From contig PANG01000016.1 in assembly GCA_002708345.1 (NCBI GenBank), positions 7,171-13,112 on the forward strand: DNA of 5,942 nt, given 5' to 3'. This stretch comes from Planctomycetaceae bacterium. GTDB taxonomy: Bacteria; Planctomycetota; Planctomycetia; Pirellulales; Pirellulaceae. The translations under genes and the position numbers were made by a program. Under the pieces are notes generated by a model, which was not told the origin of the DNA, did not search any database, and saw nothing but the letters and a program-made list of their open reading frames with translations. Below are positions 1 through 5,942 of this stretch, in pieces (within the stretch, counting starts at the first letter, position 1; each line of letters starts with the position of its first letter).

Positions 1-426
1 ACAGACAAGCCTGGCCTTCCAGGGCTGGAAAACGCGATCCGGCAACACCCGGGCTGCGTTTTCATTGGCCACGGGCCAGGCTGGTGGGCGTCAATTTCCG
101 GTGATGTCGCACCGGGTGGCCTGGGAGGATACCCCAAGGGCCCGACCGCCCCGGGTGGGGCGATCGATCGGTTGATGGAAAATTACGATAACATCTACGG
201 TGACCTGTCCGCAGGGAGTGGGGCCAATTCGATCAGCCGGGATCTGGATTTTGGCCACAAGTTCCTCGTACGGCGGCAGGACCGGATCATGTTCGGAACG
301 GATTACCTCGCGCCACAGCAGGAGATACCGCAGTTCGAGCTTTTTGAACAGAAGCTTAGCTTGCCGGCCGAGGTGGCCGCCAAGATTCACCGGAAAAATG
401 CTCGCCGCGTGCTGGGGCTCAAGTGA
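1..426 (+). CDS. Amidohydrolase_2-type metal-dependent hydrolase (C-terminal part)
   Basis: This reading frame is open from the first base of the window to a TGA at 424-426, so only the last 141 codons are present and the start lies upstream. The visible part looks like the second half of an amidohydrolase-related TIM barrel (PF04909 type). It has a strand ending in FIGHGPGWW (residues 21-29), which supplies a probable metal-ligand or active-site histidine (His24). Next comes a segment reading NIYGDLSAGSG (64-74). The strand-end motif RIMFGTDY (95-102) carries the conserved aspartate (Asp101) of this superfamily, and the helix KNARRVLGL (132-140) is the usual family ending. Members are hydrolases or decarboxylases acting on cyclic amides, lactones or aromatic acids; the substrate cannot be told from this fragment. 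Its stop overlaps the start of the glycosyltransferase gene, which implies cotranscription. The family call is fairly secure, the specific function unknown. Confidence 0.8.
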   Translation, partial: TDKPGLPGLENAIRQHPGCVFIGHGPGWWASISGDVAPGGLGGYPKGPTAPGGAIDRLMENYDNIYGDLSAGSGANSISRDLDFGHKFLVRRQDRIMFGTDYLAPQQEIPQFELFEQKLSLPAEVAAKIHRKNARRVLGLK

Positions 427-1616
427 TGACAGTCCTGGGTGCCACAGCCGATCTTTCCAGTGGAATCAGCCTGGTCCTTGTCTGGGCAGCGGCTATTCAC
501 CTGCTGGCAATATGCATCTTTCATCTCCACCTGGAACTGGGGATGCGGCGAATACGTTACCTGGAAGAACTTCCCGCGGTCGCTGGCCCGTTGCCGTCAC
601 TCTCGATCGTCGTGGCCGCCCGGAACGAGGAACGAGATATTGAAGAGGCGCTAAGGTCCCTGCTGGCACTGGAATATTCGCCGCTGGAGGTGATTGTCGT
701 AAACGACCGTTCGACGGATGCAACCGGGAGCATCCTGGAGAGGATCTCGCTGGATCATCCCAGCCTGCAGGTTTTGCACCTCGAGGAACTCCCGGAAAAC
801 TGGCTGGGAAAGAACCACGCGCTACAACAGGGAGCGAACATCGCCGCTGGAGAATACATCCTGTTTACAGACGCGGATGTTGTCTTTCAGCCTGATTCCC
901 TGCAGCGGGCCGTGGCCCATGCAGACCAAGAGCAACTCGGGATGCTCGCTGCACTCCCCTCGATCACCATGCCGTCGCTGCTGCTGGAGTCCTTTGTCGG
1001 AATGTTTGCCAGTGCCTTTGTGAGTTATTTTAAGCCCTGGAAAGCACCTGACCCCGACAGCCAGGCTTATGTTGGCGTCGGCGCATTCAACCTTGTCTCG
1101 GCGAAGGCTTACCGGGAAGCCGGCATGCATGAGCCTATTCGGATGAGGCCGGACGACGATGTGCAACTGGGTAAACTGATGAAAAAGGCCGGGCATCGAC
1201 TGGAGATGGTCAATGCTGCTGGAGCCATTTCAGTCCAGTGGTATTCATCTGTTCGGGAACTGGTGCGTGGCCTGGAAAAGAATATCGTTGCCGGTGTCGA
1301 ATATCGATTGAGTATCCTGGCTGGCGTACTGTTGGGGCTGGTGGGATTTTTCCTCTGGCCTTTCGTGGCAGTCGTGGTGGTTCCTGGCGTGGCAGGCCGG
1401 ATCTACCTGGCGGTGATTCTGTTGATGATCGGACTGAACATGATTTGGGCCCGCAAGGTGGGAGTGGGAGCCCTGTCAGCAATCTGTCTGCCGCTGACGG
1501 TCCTGTTGTGCATCTATATACTCATTCGTAATACTTTCCTCACCTACTGGCGAGGCGGTATCCAGTGGCGAGATACTCATTATTCCCTTAAGGAATTGCG
1601 AGCGAACAAGATATGA
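426..1616 (+). CDS. Membrane-anchored family 2 glycosyltransferase, HpnB/CrtQ-like
   Basis: A 396-residue GT-A fold glycosyltransferase with the topology of one N-terminal membrane helix (about 15-33), a cytosolic catalytic domain (about 57-285) and three C-terminal membrane helices (about 297-319, 325-342, 347-367). Catalytic-domain signatures are SIVVAARNEE at the first strand, VVNDRSTD (91-98) for the nucleotide, TDAD (148-151) as the DXD-type metal/UDP-sugar motif, and RPDDDVQLG (241-249), which supplies the likely general base. The LPENWLGKNHALQQGA segment after the third strand and the WRGGIQWRDTHYSL tail resemble hopanoid-associated HpnB and carotenoid-type CrtQ transferases, so a lipid acceptor at the inner membrane is plausible but inferred. 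The ATG at 426 gives a TGATG junction with the upstream stop. An in-frame GTG at 423 is an equally possible start one codon longer. The 3' end overlaps the next gene by ATGA. Sugar donor and acceptor are not determinable. Confidence 0.85.
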   Translation: MTVLGATADLSSGISLVLVWAAAIHLLAICIFHLHLELGMRRIRYLEELPAVAGPLPSLSIVVAARNEERDIEEALRSLLALEYSPLEVIVVNDRSTDATGSILERISLDHPSLQVLHLEELPENWLGKNHALQQGANIAAGEYILFTDADVVFQPDSLQRAVAHADQEQLGMLAALPSITMPSLLLESFVGMFASAFVSYFKPWKAPDPDSQAYVGVGAFNLVSAKAYREAGMHEPIRMRPDDDVQLGKLMKKAGHRLEMVNAAGAISVQWYSSVRELVRGLEKNIVAGVEYRLSILAGVLLGLVGFFLWPFVAVVVVPGVAGRIYLAVILLMIGLNMIWARKVGVGALSAICLPLTVLLCIYILIRNTFLTYWRGGIQWRDTHYSLKELRANKI

Positions 1617-2986
1617 AAACAAGACAAGAAATTCTGGCTGGACTCCTCTGCCTGCTTGTGCTGCTTCTCTCGTCCCCAGCTTTTGCCCAGCAGGAGCCGT
1701 GGCAGGCCGGCTCGGCTCGTATCAAGATTACTCCCGACAAACTGATCTGGATGTCGGGTTATGGCAGTCGTGATCACCCGGCGGAAGGGAAGCTCACAGA
1801 CCTCTGGGCCAAGGCCCTTGCCATTCGAGATCCACTGGGAAACCGCGGCCTGATTATTACGCTTGATCTTGTCGGCATTGACCGCGGAACGGCAGAAATA
1901 ATCTGTGGCCACCTGCGTGAGAGCCATGACCTCCAGCGCCGCCAGGTCGCCATCTGCACATCCCACACGCATACCGGACCCTCGGTTGGTCGAAACCTGG
2001 CACCACTGCATTACCTGCAAGTGGACAAGAACCAGCAGGCTGCCCTGGATAGCTATACCGAGACGCTGGTAGCCAACATCAGACAGGTTGCTGGTGAGGC
2101 GATCGAGGCGATGAGACCAAGCCTGCTGAGCTGGGGGAGTGGTCACTCGACGGTAGCGGTGAACCGCCGAACCAATCGTGAGGCAAATGTTCCTGGGTTG
2201 CGGCTCGCAGGCCAGCTGGTTGGACCCTCCGACCACGATGTACCGGTACTTGCCGTCCGCAGCCCCGAGGGAGAATTGAAGACGGTCTTGTTTGGTTATG
2301 CCTGCCACGCCACCGTGCTTAGTTTTTACCAGTGGTCGGGAGATTACCCCGGATTTGCCCAGGCCGAGCTGGAGAGACTGCAGCCGGGGGTGAATGCCAT
2401 GTTCTGGGCAGGCTGTGGTGCTGACCAGAATCCGCTTCCCCGTCGTACGGTGGAACTGGCCCAGCAGTATGGAGCCCGGCTGGCAGCGGCTGTCAACGAG
2501 GTGGTCAACGGGGCGATGAAACCGATCGGTGGAACACTGGCAACCCATTACGATGAAGTGGACCTGCCGTTGGCCAAGTTGCCTGGCAAGGAGGACCTGG
2601 TGGCGGCGACGGAATCCTCAAACCGGTATGAAGTTGCCCGAGCCCGGATGTTGCTGGAACAGATCGAAAGTGGTGTTCCGCTCTCGCAAACCTATCCGTA
2701 CCCGGTAGCCACCTGGAAACTGGGTGACACCGTCCAGTGGGTGGTGCTGGGAGGTGAGGTGGTTATTGATTATGCACTGCGGGCAAAGCTGGAACTTGGC
2801 GGACGAAGCACGTGGGTCGCCGGGTACAGCAATGACGTGATGGCTTATATTCCCTCGCGCCGCGTGCTGACCGAGGGTGGGTACGAGGGGGGAAGTAGCA
2901 TGGTCTATTATGGCCTGCCAGCCCACTGGGCCCCTGAGCTGGAGGAGATCATCATGCGGGCTATCCACGCCCAGGTGAACCGGTGA
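1613..2986 (+). CDS. Exported neutral/alkaline ceramidase-like metalloenzyme (catalytic Ser apparently replaced)
   Basis: 457 residues, with a clear signal peptide: MKTRQE, a hydrophobic core (7-20), and a likely cut after SPAFA (Ala25). The mature protein matches the N-terminal domain of neutral/alkaline non-lysosomal ceramidases (PF04734), which are zinc amidases cleaving the N-acyl bond of ceramide. Expected zinc ligands can be placed: His118 in SHTHTGP (117-123), His232 in GYACHATVL, Glu382 in GGEVVIDY and Tyr405 in AGYSNDVMAYIPSRR. The NRR (184-186) and GDYPG (243-247) motifs are also present. The stretch that holds the nucleophilic serine in characterised ceramidases (GxxSPN-like) reads CGADQNPLPRR (268-278) here, with no serine. 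The C-terminal immunoglobulin-like domain of true ceramidases is also missing, as the protein is far shorter than those of 640 or more residues. It is therefore probably a related zinc amidase/hydrolase acting outside the cytoplasm, with unknown substrate. The start ATG overlaps the glycosyltransferase stop by four bases. No well-placed Shine-Dalgarno is seen, so coupling is likely. Confidence 0.85.
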   Translation: MKTRQEILAGLLCLLVLLLSSPAFAQQEPWQAGSARIKITPDKLIWMSGYGSRDHPAEGKLTDLWAKALAIRDPLGNRGLIITLDLVGIDRGTAEIICGHLRESHDLQRRQVAICTSHTHTGPSVGRNLAPLHYLQVDKNQQAALDSYTETLVANIRQVAGEAIEAMRPSLLSWGSGHSTVAVNRRTNREANVPGLRLAGQLVGPSDHDVPVLAVRSPEGELKTVLFGYACHATVLSFYQWSGDYPGFAQAELERLQPGVNAMFWAGCGADQNPLPRRTVELAQQYGARLAAAVNEVVNGAMKPIGGTLATHYDEVDLPLAKLPGKEDLVAATESSNRYEVARARMLLEQIESGVPLSQTYPYPVATWKLGDTVQWVVLGGEVVIDYALRAKLELGGRSTWVAGYSNDVMAYIPSRRVLTEGGYEGGSSMVYYGLPAHWAPELEEIIMRAIHAQVNR

Positions 2987-2987
2987 T

Positions 2988-3788
2988 TCAGTCGACCTGG
3001 AACCGCCCGGCGATGTCCGCCTGGTTGTACTCTGCGCCTGCCGTGTGAATTGCCAGGTTTGGCAGGGGATGACAGACGCCCGCGCTGTGCGTGTGCCCGC
3101 AGAGCACGGTGAGCTGCCTGTCAGCATGTGTCTTCATGGTCTCCAGGATCATGTCTCCCATTGCCTTACAGGTGAAATGAGGGGCCCACTCGTCGTCCGC
3201 TGCTTCCTCGTTGTACCAGCAGGCCGCCCTGAGCGGGGGGACATGGGTCAGCAGGTAGACGTGATTGCATTCCTCCAGGGCTGCTGCAAGCTGCTGGCCC
3301 ACGTGGGCTGCGGCTTCATCTCCAAGTCGCTGAAGAACCGGTAACCGTTCAATCGTCCCCAGCCCAGCCAGTTCCTCGATCAGGTGGTAATCGTTCATCA
3401 TCACCGTCGAACCCGCATAATCCCCGATGCGGCCGTCTGCCCAGCCATCATGGCCAACCAGTCCCACCCCATTGCCGAGTTTTAACCAGGACGACTCCGA
3501 GAGGTATGTCAGGCGGTCATGCTTCTCGCAGAATCCTGCCACCTCGGCACGAACCGAGGGGATGGAACCGCGGTAGAAATCGTGGTTTCCCAGCACGAAC
3601 TGGATCGGCCGCTGGAGCCGATCATCAAGTTGCCCGAGTTTTTCAAGCAGGCTGTCCGCCTGGCTTATATCCCCACCAATCCAGATGCTATCCGGCTCGT
3701 CATCCAGGAGTAGCTGGATCAACCTGTCGAGGGTTTCTGGATGCATCTGGTCCAGGTGAATATCGGTTATCCAACTATATCGCTTCAT
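2988..3788 (-). CDS. Calcineurin-like metallophosphoesterase
   Basis: A 266-residue single-domain protein with every metal-binding block of the calcineurin-like phosphoesterase fold (PF00149): DIH near the N-terminus (Asp9, His11), GGD (38-40, Asp40), GNHDF (67-71, with Asn68 and His69), His182 in LLTHVPP, and GHTHS (231-235). These bind a two-metal centre that hydrolyses phosphomono- or diesters. There is no signal peptide or membrane helix, so it should be cytoplasmic. Nothing in the sequence separates a nucleotidase, a cyclic-nucleotide or other phosphodiesterase, or a protein phosphatase. The start ATG (3786-3788) overlaps the epmB stop by ATGA, and no good Shine-Dalgarno precedes it, which points to coupled translation after epmB. 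A tie to EF-P modification is suggested by position only. The stop lies one base from the stop of the convergent ceramidase-like gene. The fold is secure, the substrate unknown. Confidence 0.88.
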   Translation of the reverse strand: MKRYSWITDIHLDQMHPETLDRLIQLLLDDEPDSIWIGGDISQADSLLEKLGQLDDRLQRPIQFVLGNHDFYRGSIPSVRAEVAGFCEKHDRLTYLSESSWLKLGNGVGLVGHDGWADGRIGDYAGSTVMMNDYHLIEELAGLGTIERLPVLQRLGDEAAAHVGQQLAAALEECNHVYLLTHVPPLRAACWYNEEAADDEWAPHFTCKAMGDMILETMKTHADRQLTVLCGHTHSAGVCHPLPNLAIHTAGAEYNQADIAGRFQVD

Positions 3789-4867
3789 GGCACCAGTACC
3801 GGGATCGGTGTTTTTGCAGGCTGCCCGGGCAGCTCCTGGACATAGCGGGGCAGGGCATAACCGGGAAGCATCGATCTGAGCTGCCTGAGGATCTGCTGTC
3901 CCTGCTCGACAGGCACCTCGAAATGGGCTGCACCCTGTACCCGGTCCAGCTGATGGAGATAGTAAGGCTGTACTCTCAGCTCGATCAACCGGCGTGAGAG
4001 ATTTGCCAGTGTCCCTGCATCGTCGTTGACTCCGGAGAGCAGGACTGACTGGTTTAGCAGCAGGATGCCAGCTCTGGAAAGCCGCTCCAGCGATTCAGCT
4101 ACTTCCCCGTCCAGCTCATTCGCATGATTGGCGTGAATGACCATGATCGGCTGCAATCGTGTCGCAGTGAGCCAGTCCAGGAGCGAATCGCAGATCCGGC
4201 CTGGGATCATGATTGGCAGCCGGGTGTGGATGCGGAGCAGTTTCAGATGGGGTATTGCCTGCAGCCGTTCGACAAGCTCCGAGAGCTGGGAGTCGACCAG
4301 GGTGAGAGGATCTCCACCGCTGAGAATCACCTCCTCGATCTGTGGATCTGCAGCCAGCTGGTCAATTGCAGGTTGCCAGAGCCGGGCCGCTGCCGGTGAT
4401 TCATGGTAGGGATACTCCCGGCGGAAGCAGTAACGACAGTGGATTGCGCAGGCCCCTGTTGTGACCAGCAGTGCGCGGCCGTGATATTTCTGCAGGAGTC
4501 CGGGAACGGAATGTGTGCCCTGTTCGGAAAGCGGGTCGGCAGTGAATCCCGGGGTGATGGAAAGTTCCTCGGAAACCGGGAGAAGTTGTCGAAGCAGGGG
4601 GTCTGCGGGATTGCCAGGCTCGATTCGCGAGACGAAGGGACGAGGAGCAAAGAGAGGAAAATCCTGCCCTGCTTCCCTGGCCGCGGGAACGAGCGCGTCG
4701 GGCAGGCCAAGCTGCCGACACAATTCAGCGGGATCTCGAATTGCCTGTTGCAACTGCTGTTGCCAGGTGAGCGGCAGCGAGGTGGCTGGCGAACAGGTAA
4801 CGTGCGTCTGGCGACTGGTCAGCATGGCTTTTGCGTGGCTTTCTTGGCTGGACAACAGTTGGTACAT
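3785..4867 (-). CDS. epmB: EF-P beta-lysylation protein EpmB (lysine 2,3-aminomutase-like radical SAM enzyme)
   Basis: EpmB converts L-alpha-lysine to (R)-beta-lysine using a 4Fe-4S cluster, S-adenosylmethionine and PLP; EpmA then joins it to Lys34 of EF-P. With the ATG at 4867 as start (360 residues), the radical SAM cysteines are CAIHCRYC (Cys140, Cys144, Cys147), followed by SGGDPL (183-188), LRIHTRLPI (211-219), HANHANE, LLNQSVLL and PYYLHQLDRVQGAAHF. All closely follow E. coli EpmB as I recall it. A lysine near the C-terminus (Lys352, in GQPAKTP) is the likely PLP anchor. The protein stops there, without the C-terminal extension of catabolic lysine 2,3-aminomutases, which supports EpmB. 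The start is uncertain: an ATG at 4825 gives 346 residues, nearest the roughly 342 of E. coli, and the frame stays open to a TTG at 4930. None has a convincing Shine-Dalgarno. The gene lies divergent from efp and overlaps the phosphoesterase start. Confidence 0.93.
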   Translation of the reverse strand: MYQLLSSQESHAKAMLTSRQTHVTCSPATSLPLTWQQQLQQAIRDPAELCRQLGLPDALVPAAREAGQDFPLFAPRPFVSRIEPGNPADPLLRQLLPVSEELSITPGFTADPLSEQGTHSVPGLLQKYHGRALLVTTGACAIHCRYCFRREYPYHESPAAARLWQPAIDQLAADPQIEEVILSGGDPLTLVDSQLSELVERLQAIPHLKLLRIHTRLPIMIPGRICDSLLDWLTATRLQPIMVIHANHANELDGEVAESLERLSRAGILLLNQSVLLSGVNDDAGTLANLSRRLIELRVQPYYLHQLDRVQGAAHFEVPVEQGQQILRQLRSMLPGYALPRYVQELPGQPAKTPIPVLVP

Positions 4868-5004
4868 TTGCAGAGGTCGACCCGGGACTGCCCCTCCCAG
4901 TAAGGATGGCAATTTGTCGGTTGATGGCAAGAACCCGGGTCCGACGTCAGGCCAGTTTGGCTATTGCAACACGTTTCGTCTATCACGAGGAAAGATGATT
5001 TACC
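4868..5004. promoter_or_regulatory. Divergent intergenic region between epmB and efp, likely holding both promoters
   Basis: This is the only real gap between genes, and since epmB and efp point away from it, it should contain a promoter for each. On the + strand a weak sigma70-like pair can be drawn, TTGGCT (4957-4962) and TCTATC (4979-4984) with a 16-base spacer, but only 4/6 and 3/6 positions match the consensus, so I do not rely on it. I see no strong inverted repeat or operator-like site. If epmB starts at the TTG at 4930, the gap shrinks to about 74 bp; if at 4825, it grows to about 179 bp. Confidence 0.4.
4987..4994 (+). promoter_or_regulatory. Ribosome binding site of efp
   Basis: The purine run GAGGAAAG ends 10 bases before the GTG at 5005. 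It supports that GTG as the efp start, which also gives the conserved MATYKTNDF N-terminus. An ATG at 4995 is out of frame with efp. Confidence 0.65.
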
Positions 5005-5577
5005 GTGGCGACCTACAAGACAAATGATTTCCGCAAGGGCCTGAAAGTCCAGATTGATGGCGAGCCCTACTTGATGTTCGAGATGAATTTCGTCAAGCCA
5101 GGCAAGGGGAACGCATTTTACAAGTGCAAGCTCCGCAACCTGATCCGGAATACCGTGCTCGATCGTACGTACAAGGGTGGTGAATCACTGGAATCGGCAG
5201 ATGTTGAAGACCTGGATGTCCAGTATATCTACCGCCAGGGCGACACCTTTGTTTTCATGAACGAGAAGACATACGACCAGTACGAGCTGTCTGCAGAACA
5301 GGTAGACGACAACTGGAAATACCTGACCGAGGGTTTGAGGTGCTCGATGGTTATCTATAACGACAGCCCGATCACCATGACCCCTCCGAATCATGTCGAG
5401 CTGACGGTGACGTATTGTGAACCGGGCGCCAAGGGGGACACGGCGACCAATGTGACCAAGCCTGTCAAGGTGGAGACCGGGGCGGAATTTCTCTGCCCGG
5501 CGTTCATTGAAATCGGTAATGTCATTCGGATTGACACGCGTACCGGGGACTACGTGGAACGGGCGCGCACCAAGTAA
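5005..5577 (+). CDS. efp: Translation elongation factor P, Lys34 (beta-lysylation) type
   Basis: EF-P binds the ribosome between the P and E sites and promotes peptide bond formation at polyproline stretches. The protein has 190 residues (E. coli has 188) and aligns along its whole length: an N-terminal KOW-like domain beginning MATYKTNDFRKGL, and two OB-like domains, with TPPNHVELTV (about 126-135) at the centre and the closing signature IGNVIRIDTRTGDYVERA near the end. The tip loop reads VKPGKGNAF, which places Lys34 in the PGKG motif modified by beta-lysine in the EpmA/EpmB pathway, rather than the Arg32 of rhamnosylated EF-Ps. The divergent neighbour is epmB, so substrate and modifying enzyme are genetically linked. 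The start is GTG, supported by the upstream GAGGAAAG and by homology. The FHA gene follows after 12 bases and is probably cotranscribed. Confidence 0.97.
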   Translation: MATYKTNDFRKGLKVQIDGEPYLMFEMNFVKPGKGNAFYKCKLRNLIRNTVLDRTYKGGESLESADVEDLDVQYIYRQGDTFVFMNEKTYDQYELSAEQVDDNWKYLTEGLRCSMVIYNDSPITMTPPNHVELTVTYCEPGAKGDTATNVTKPVKVETGAEFLCPAFIEIGNVIRIDTRTGDYVERARTK

Positions 5578-5579
5578 TC

Positions 5580-5584
5580 AGGTG
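5580..5584 (+). promoter_or_regulatory. Ribosome binding site of the FHA gene
   Basis: AGGTG lies 5 bases before the ATG at 5590 and just after the efp stop codon. It supports this start and shows that the FHA gene can be initiated independently within a shared efp transcript. Confidence 0.55.
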
Positions 5585-5589
5585 CCATC

Positions 5590-5942
5590 ATGCCTTACCT
5601 GCTGGCGATTAACGGGATGGATGCGGGTCGTGCTCACTCGCTCACCGAGGGACATGTACGGATTGGCCGGGCCCCGGACTGCCAGCTCCTGCTCGATGCC
5701 GAATCGGTCAGTCGTCACCATGCGACACTCCACCTGCACGGACATCGTTGTAGCGTGGAAGATCACGACAGCAGCAATGGCACCTTTCTGAACAATCAAA
5801 GGGTCCACGAACTGGTGATCCTTAGCGAGGGTGACGAGTTACGGATCGGTGACCTTTCTTTCTCTTTTCACTTGAGTTCGGAAGAAAGCCAGGAAGAAAT
5901 CCTGCCAGTGGCCGAGGACACTCCTGAACCCTCCTTCCAGGC
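5590..5942 (+). CDS. FHA-domain protein (N-terminal part, runs off the window)
   Basis: The first 117 codons of an open frame that continues past the window edge. Residues 1 to about 95 form a forkhead-associated domain, a phosphothreonine-binding beta-sandwich. The binding-loop residues are all visible: RIGR (24-27), SRHHA (41-45), DSSNGTFLN (60-68), then a GDELRIGD strand (81-88). It has no signal peptide, so the domain should be cytosolic. It is followed by an acidic linker rich in Glu, Ser and Pro (about 96-117), which suggests further domains or a long flexible region beyond the window. FHA proteins bind targets phosphorylated by Ser/Thr kinases, which are plentiful in planctomycetes; the partner here is unknown. 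It sits 12 bases after efp and is probably in the same operon, but whether this is functional or incidental cannot be told. Confidence 0.9.
   Translation, partial: MPYLLAINGMDAGRAHSLTEGHVRIGRAPDCQLLLDAESVSRHHATLHLHGHRCSVEDHDSSNGTFLNNQRVHELVILSEGDELRIGDLSFSFHLSSEESQEEILPVAEDTPEPSFQ

Noticed and set aside
1586..1594. Palindrome CCTTAAGG containing AAGGA, upstream of the ceramidase-like start
   Set aside because: AAGGA ends about 18 bases before the ATG, too far for a normal ribosome binding site. The 8-base palindrome lies inside the glycosyltransferase coding sequence and is likely chance.
1580..2548. A 322-codon open frame on the minus strand inside the ceramidase-like gene
   Set aside because: It lies fully antisense to a well-supported gene, shows no recognisable domain, and is a common artefact of codon-position GC bias.
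3506..3997. A plus-strand open frame of 163 codons across the epmB-phosphoesterase junction
   Set aside because: It is antisense to both genes, and its composition looks like a shadow frame without any motif.
4403..5027. Two plus-strand open frames (4403-4903 and 4515-5027) opposite epmB
   Set aside because: Both are antisense to conserved EpmB coding sequence, have low-complexity Gly/Arg/Ser-rich composition and no domain. The second also runs into the efp start.
5507..5808. Open frames on both strands overlapping the efp end and FHA start (5507-5791 +, 5578-5808 -)
   Set aside because: The frame beginning with the ATG at 5590 encodes a textbook FHA domain across the same DNA, so these are shadow frames.

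Overview
The window looks like a chromosomal segment from a member of the Planctomycetota. This rests on three things: a secreted ceramidase-like metalloenzyme carrying the GADQNP variant motif, a Lys34-type elongation factor P beside its own EpmB, and an FHA-domain gene in the same block, on DNA of evenly moderate-to-high GC. Taxonomy is inferred from gene content only; no rRNA or marker phylogeny is available here, and another deep-branching Gram-negative is possible. The DNA is almost fully coding. I see no tRNA, rRNA, CRISPR array, insertion sequence or phage gene.

Layout. Positions 1-2986 (+ strand) hold three genes with overlapping ends: the C-terminal 141 codons of an amidohydrolase_2-type metal hydrolase, a membrane-anchored family 2 glycosyltransferase (HpnB/CrtQ-like), and an exported neutral/alkaline ceramidase-like protein. 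The junctions are TGATG and ATGA, so the three are probably one transcript with translational coupling. Positions 2988-4867 (- strand) hold a second coupled pair, epmB followed by a calcineurin-type metallophosphoesterase, again joined by ATGA. This pair converges on the first block with one base between stop codons. Positions 5005-5942 (+ strand) hold efp and, 12 bases later, the start of an FHA-domain protein that runs off the window. A divergent intergenic region of about 137 bp between epmB and efp is the only sizeable non-coding DNA.

How the genes work together. EpmB is a radical SAM/PLP enzyme that turns L-alpha-lysine into (R)-beta-lysine. In the known pathway EpmA attaches this to Lys34 of EF-P, which then relieves ribosome stalling at polyproline. 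The EF-P here has the PGKG tip with Lys34, so substrate and modifying enzyme match; epmA is not in the window. The phosphoesterase and the FHA protein are tied to this block by position only. The first block suggests work on a lipid or other amide/glycoside at the envelope, but the substrates cannot be read from sequence, and the ceramidase-like protein appears to lack the usual catalytic serine.

Nothing here is a clearly new system. The points most worth following are the altered ceramidase active site, the epmB-phosphoesterase coupling, and the FHA gene behind efp.
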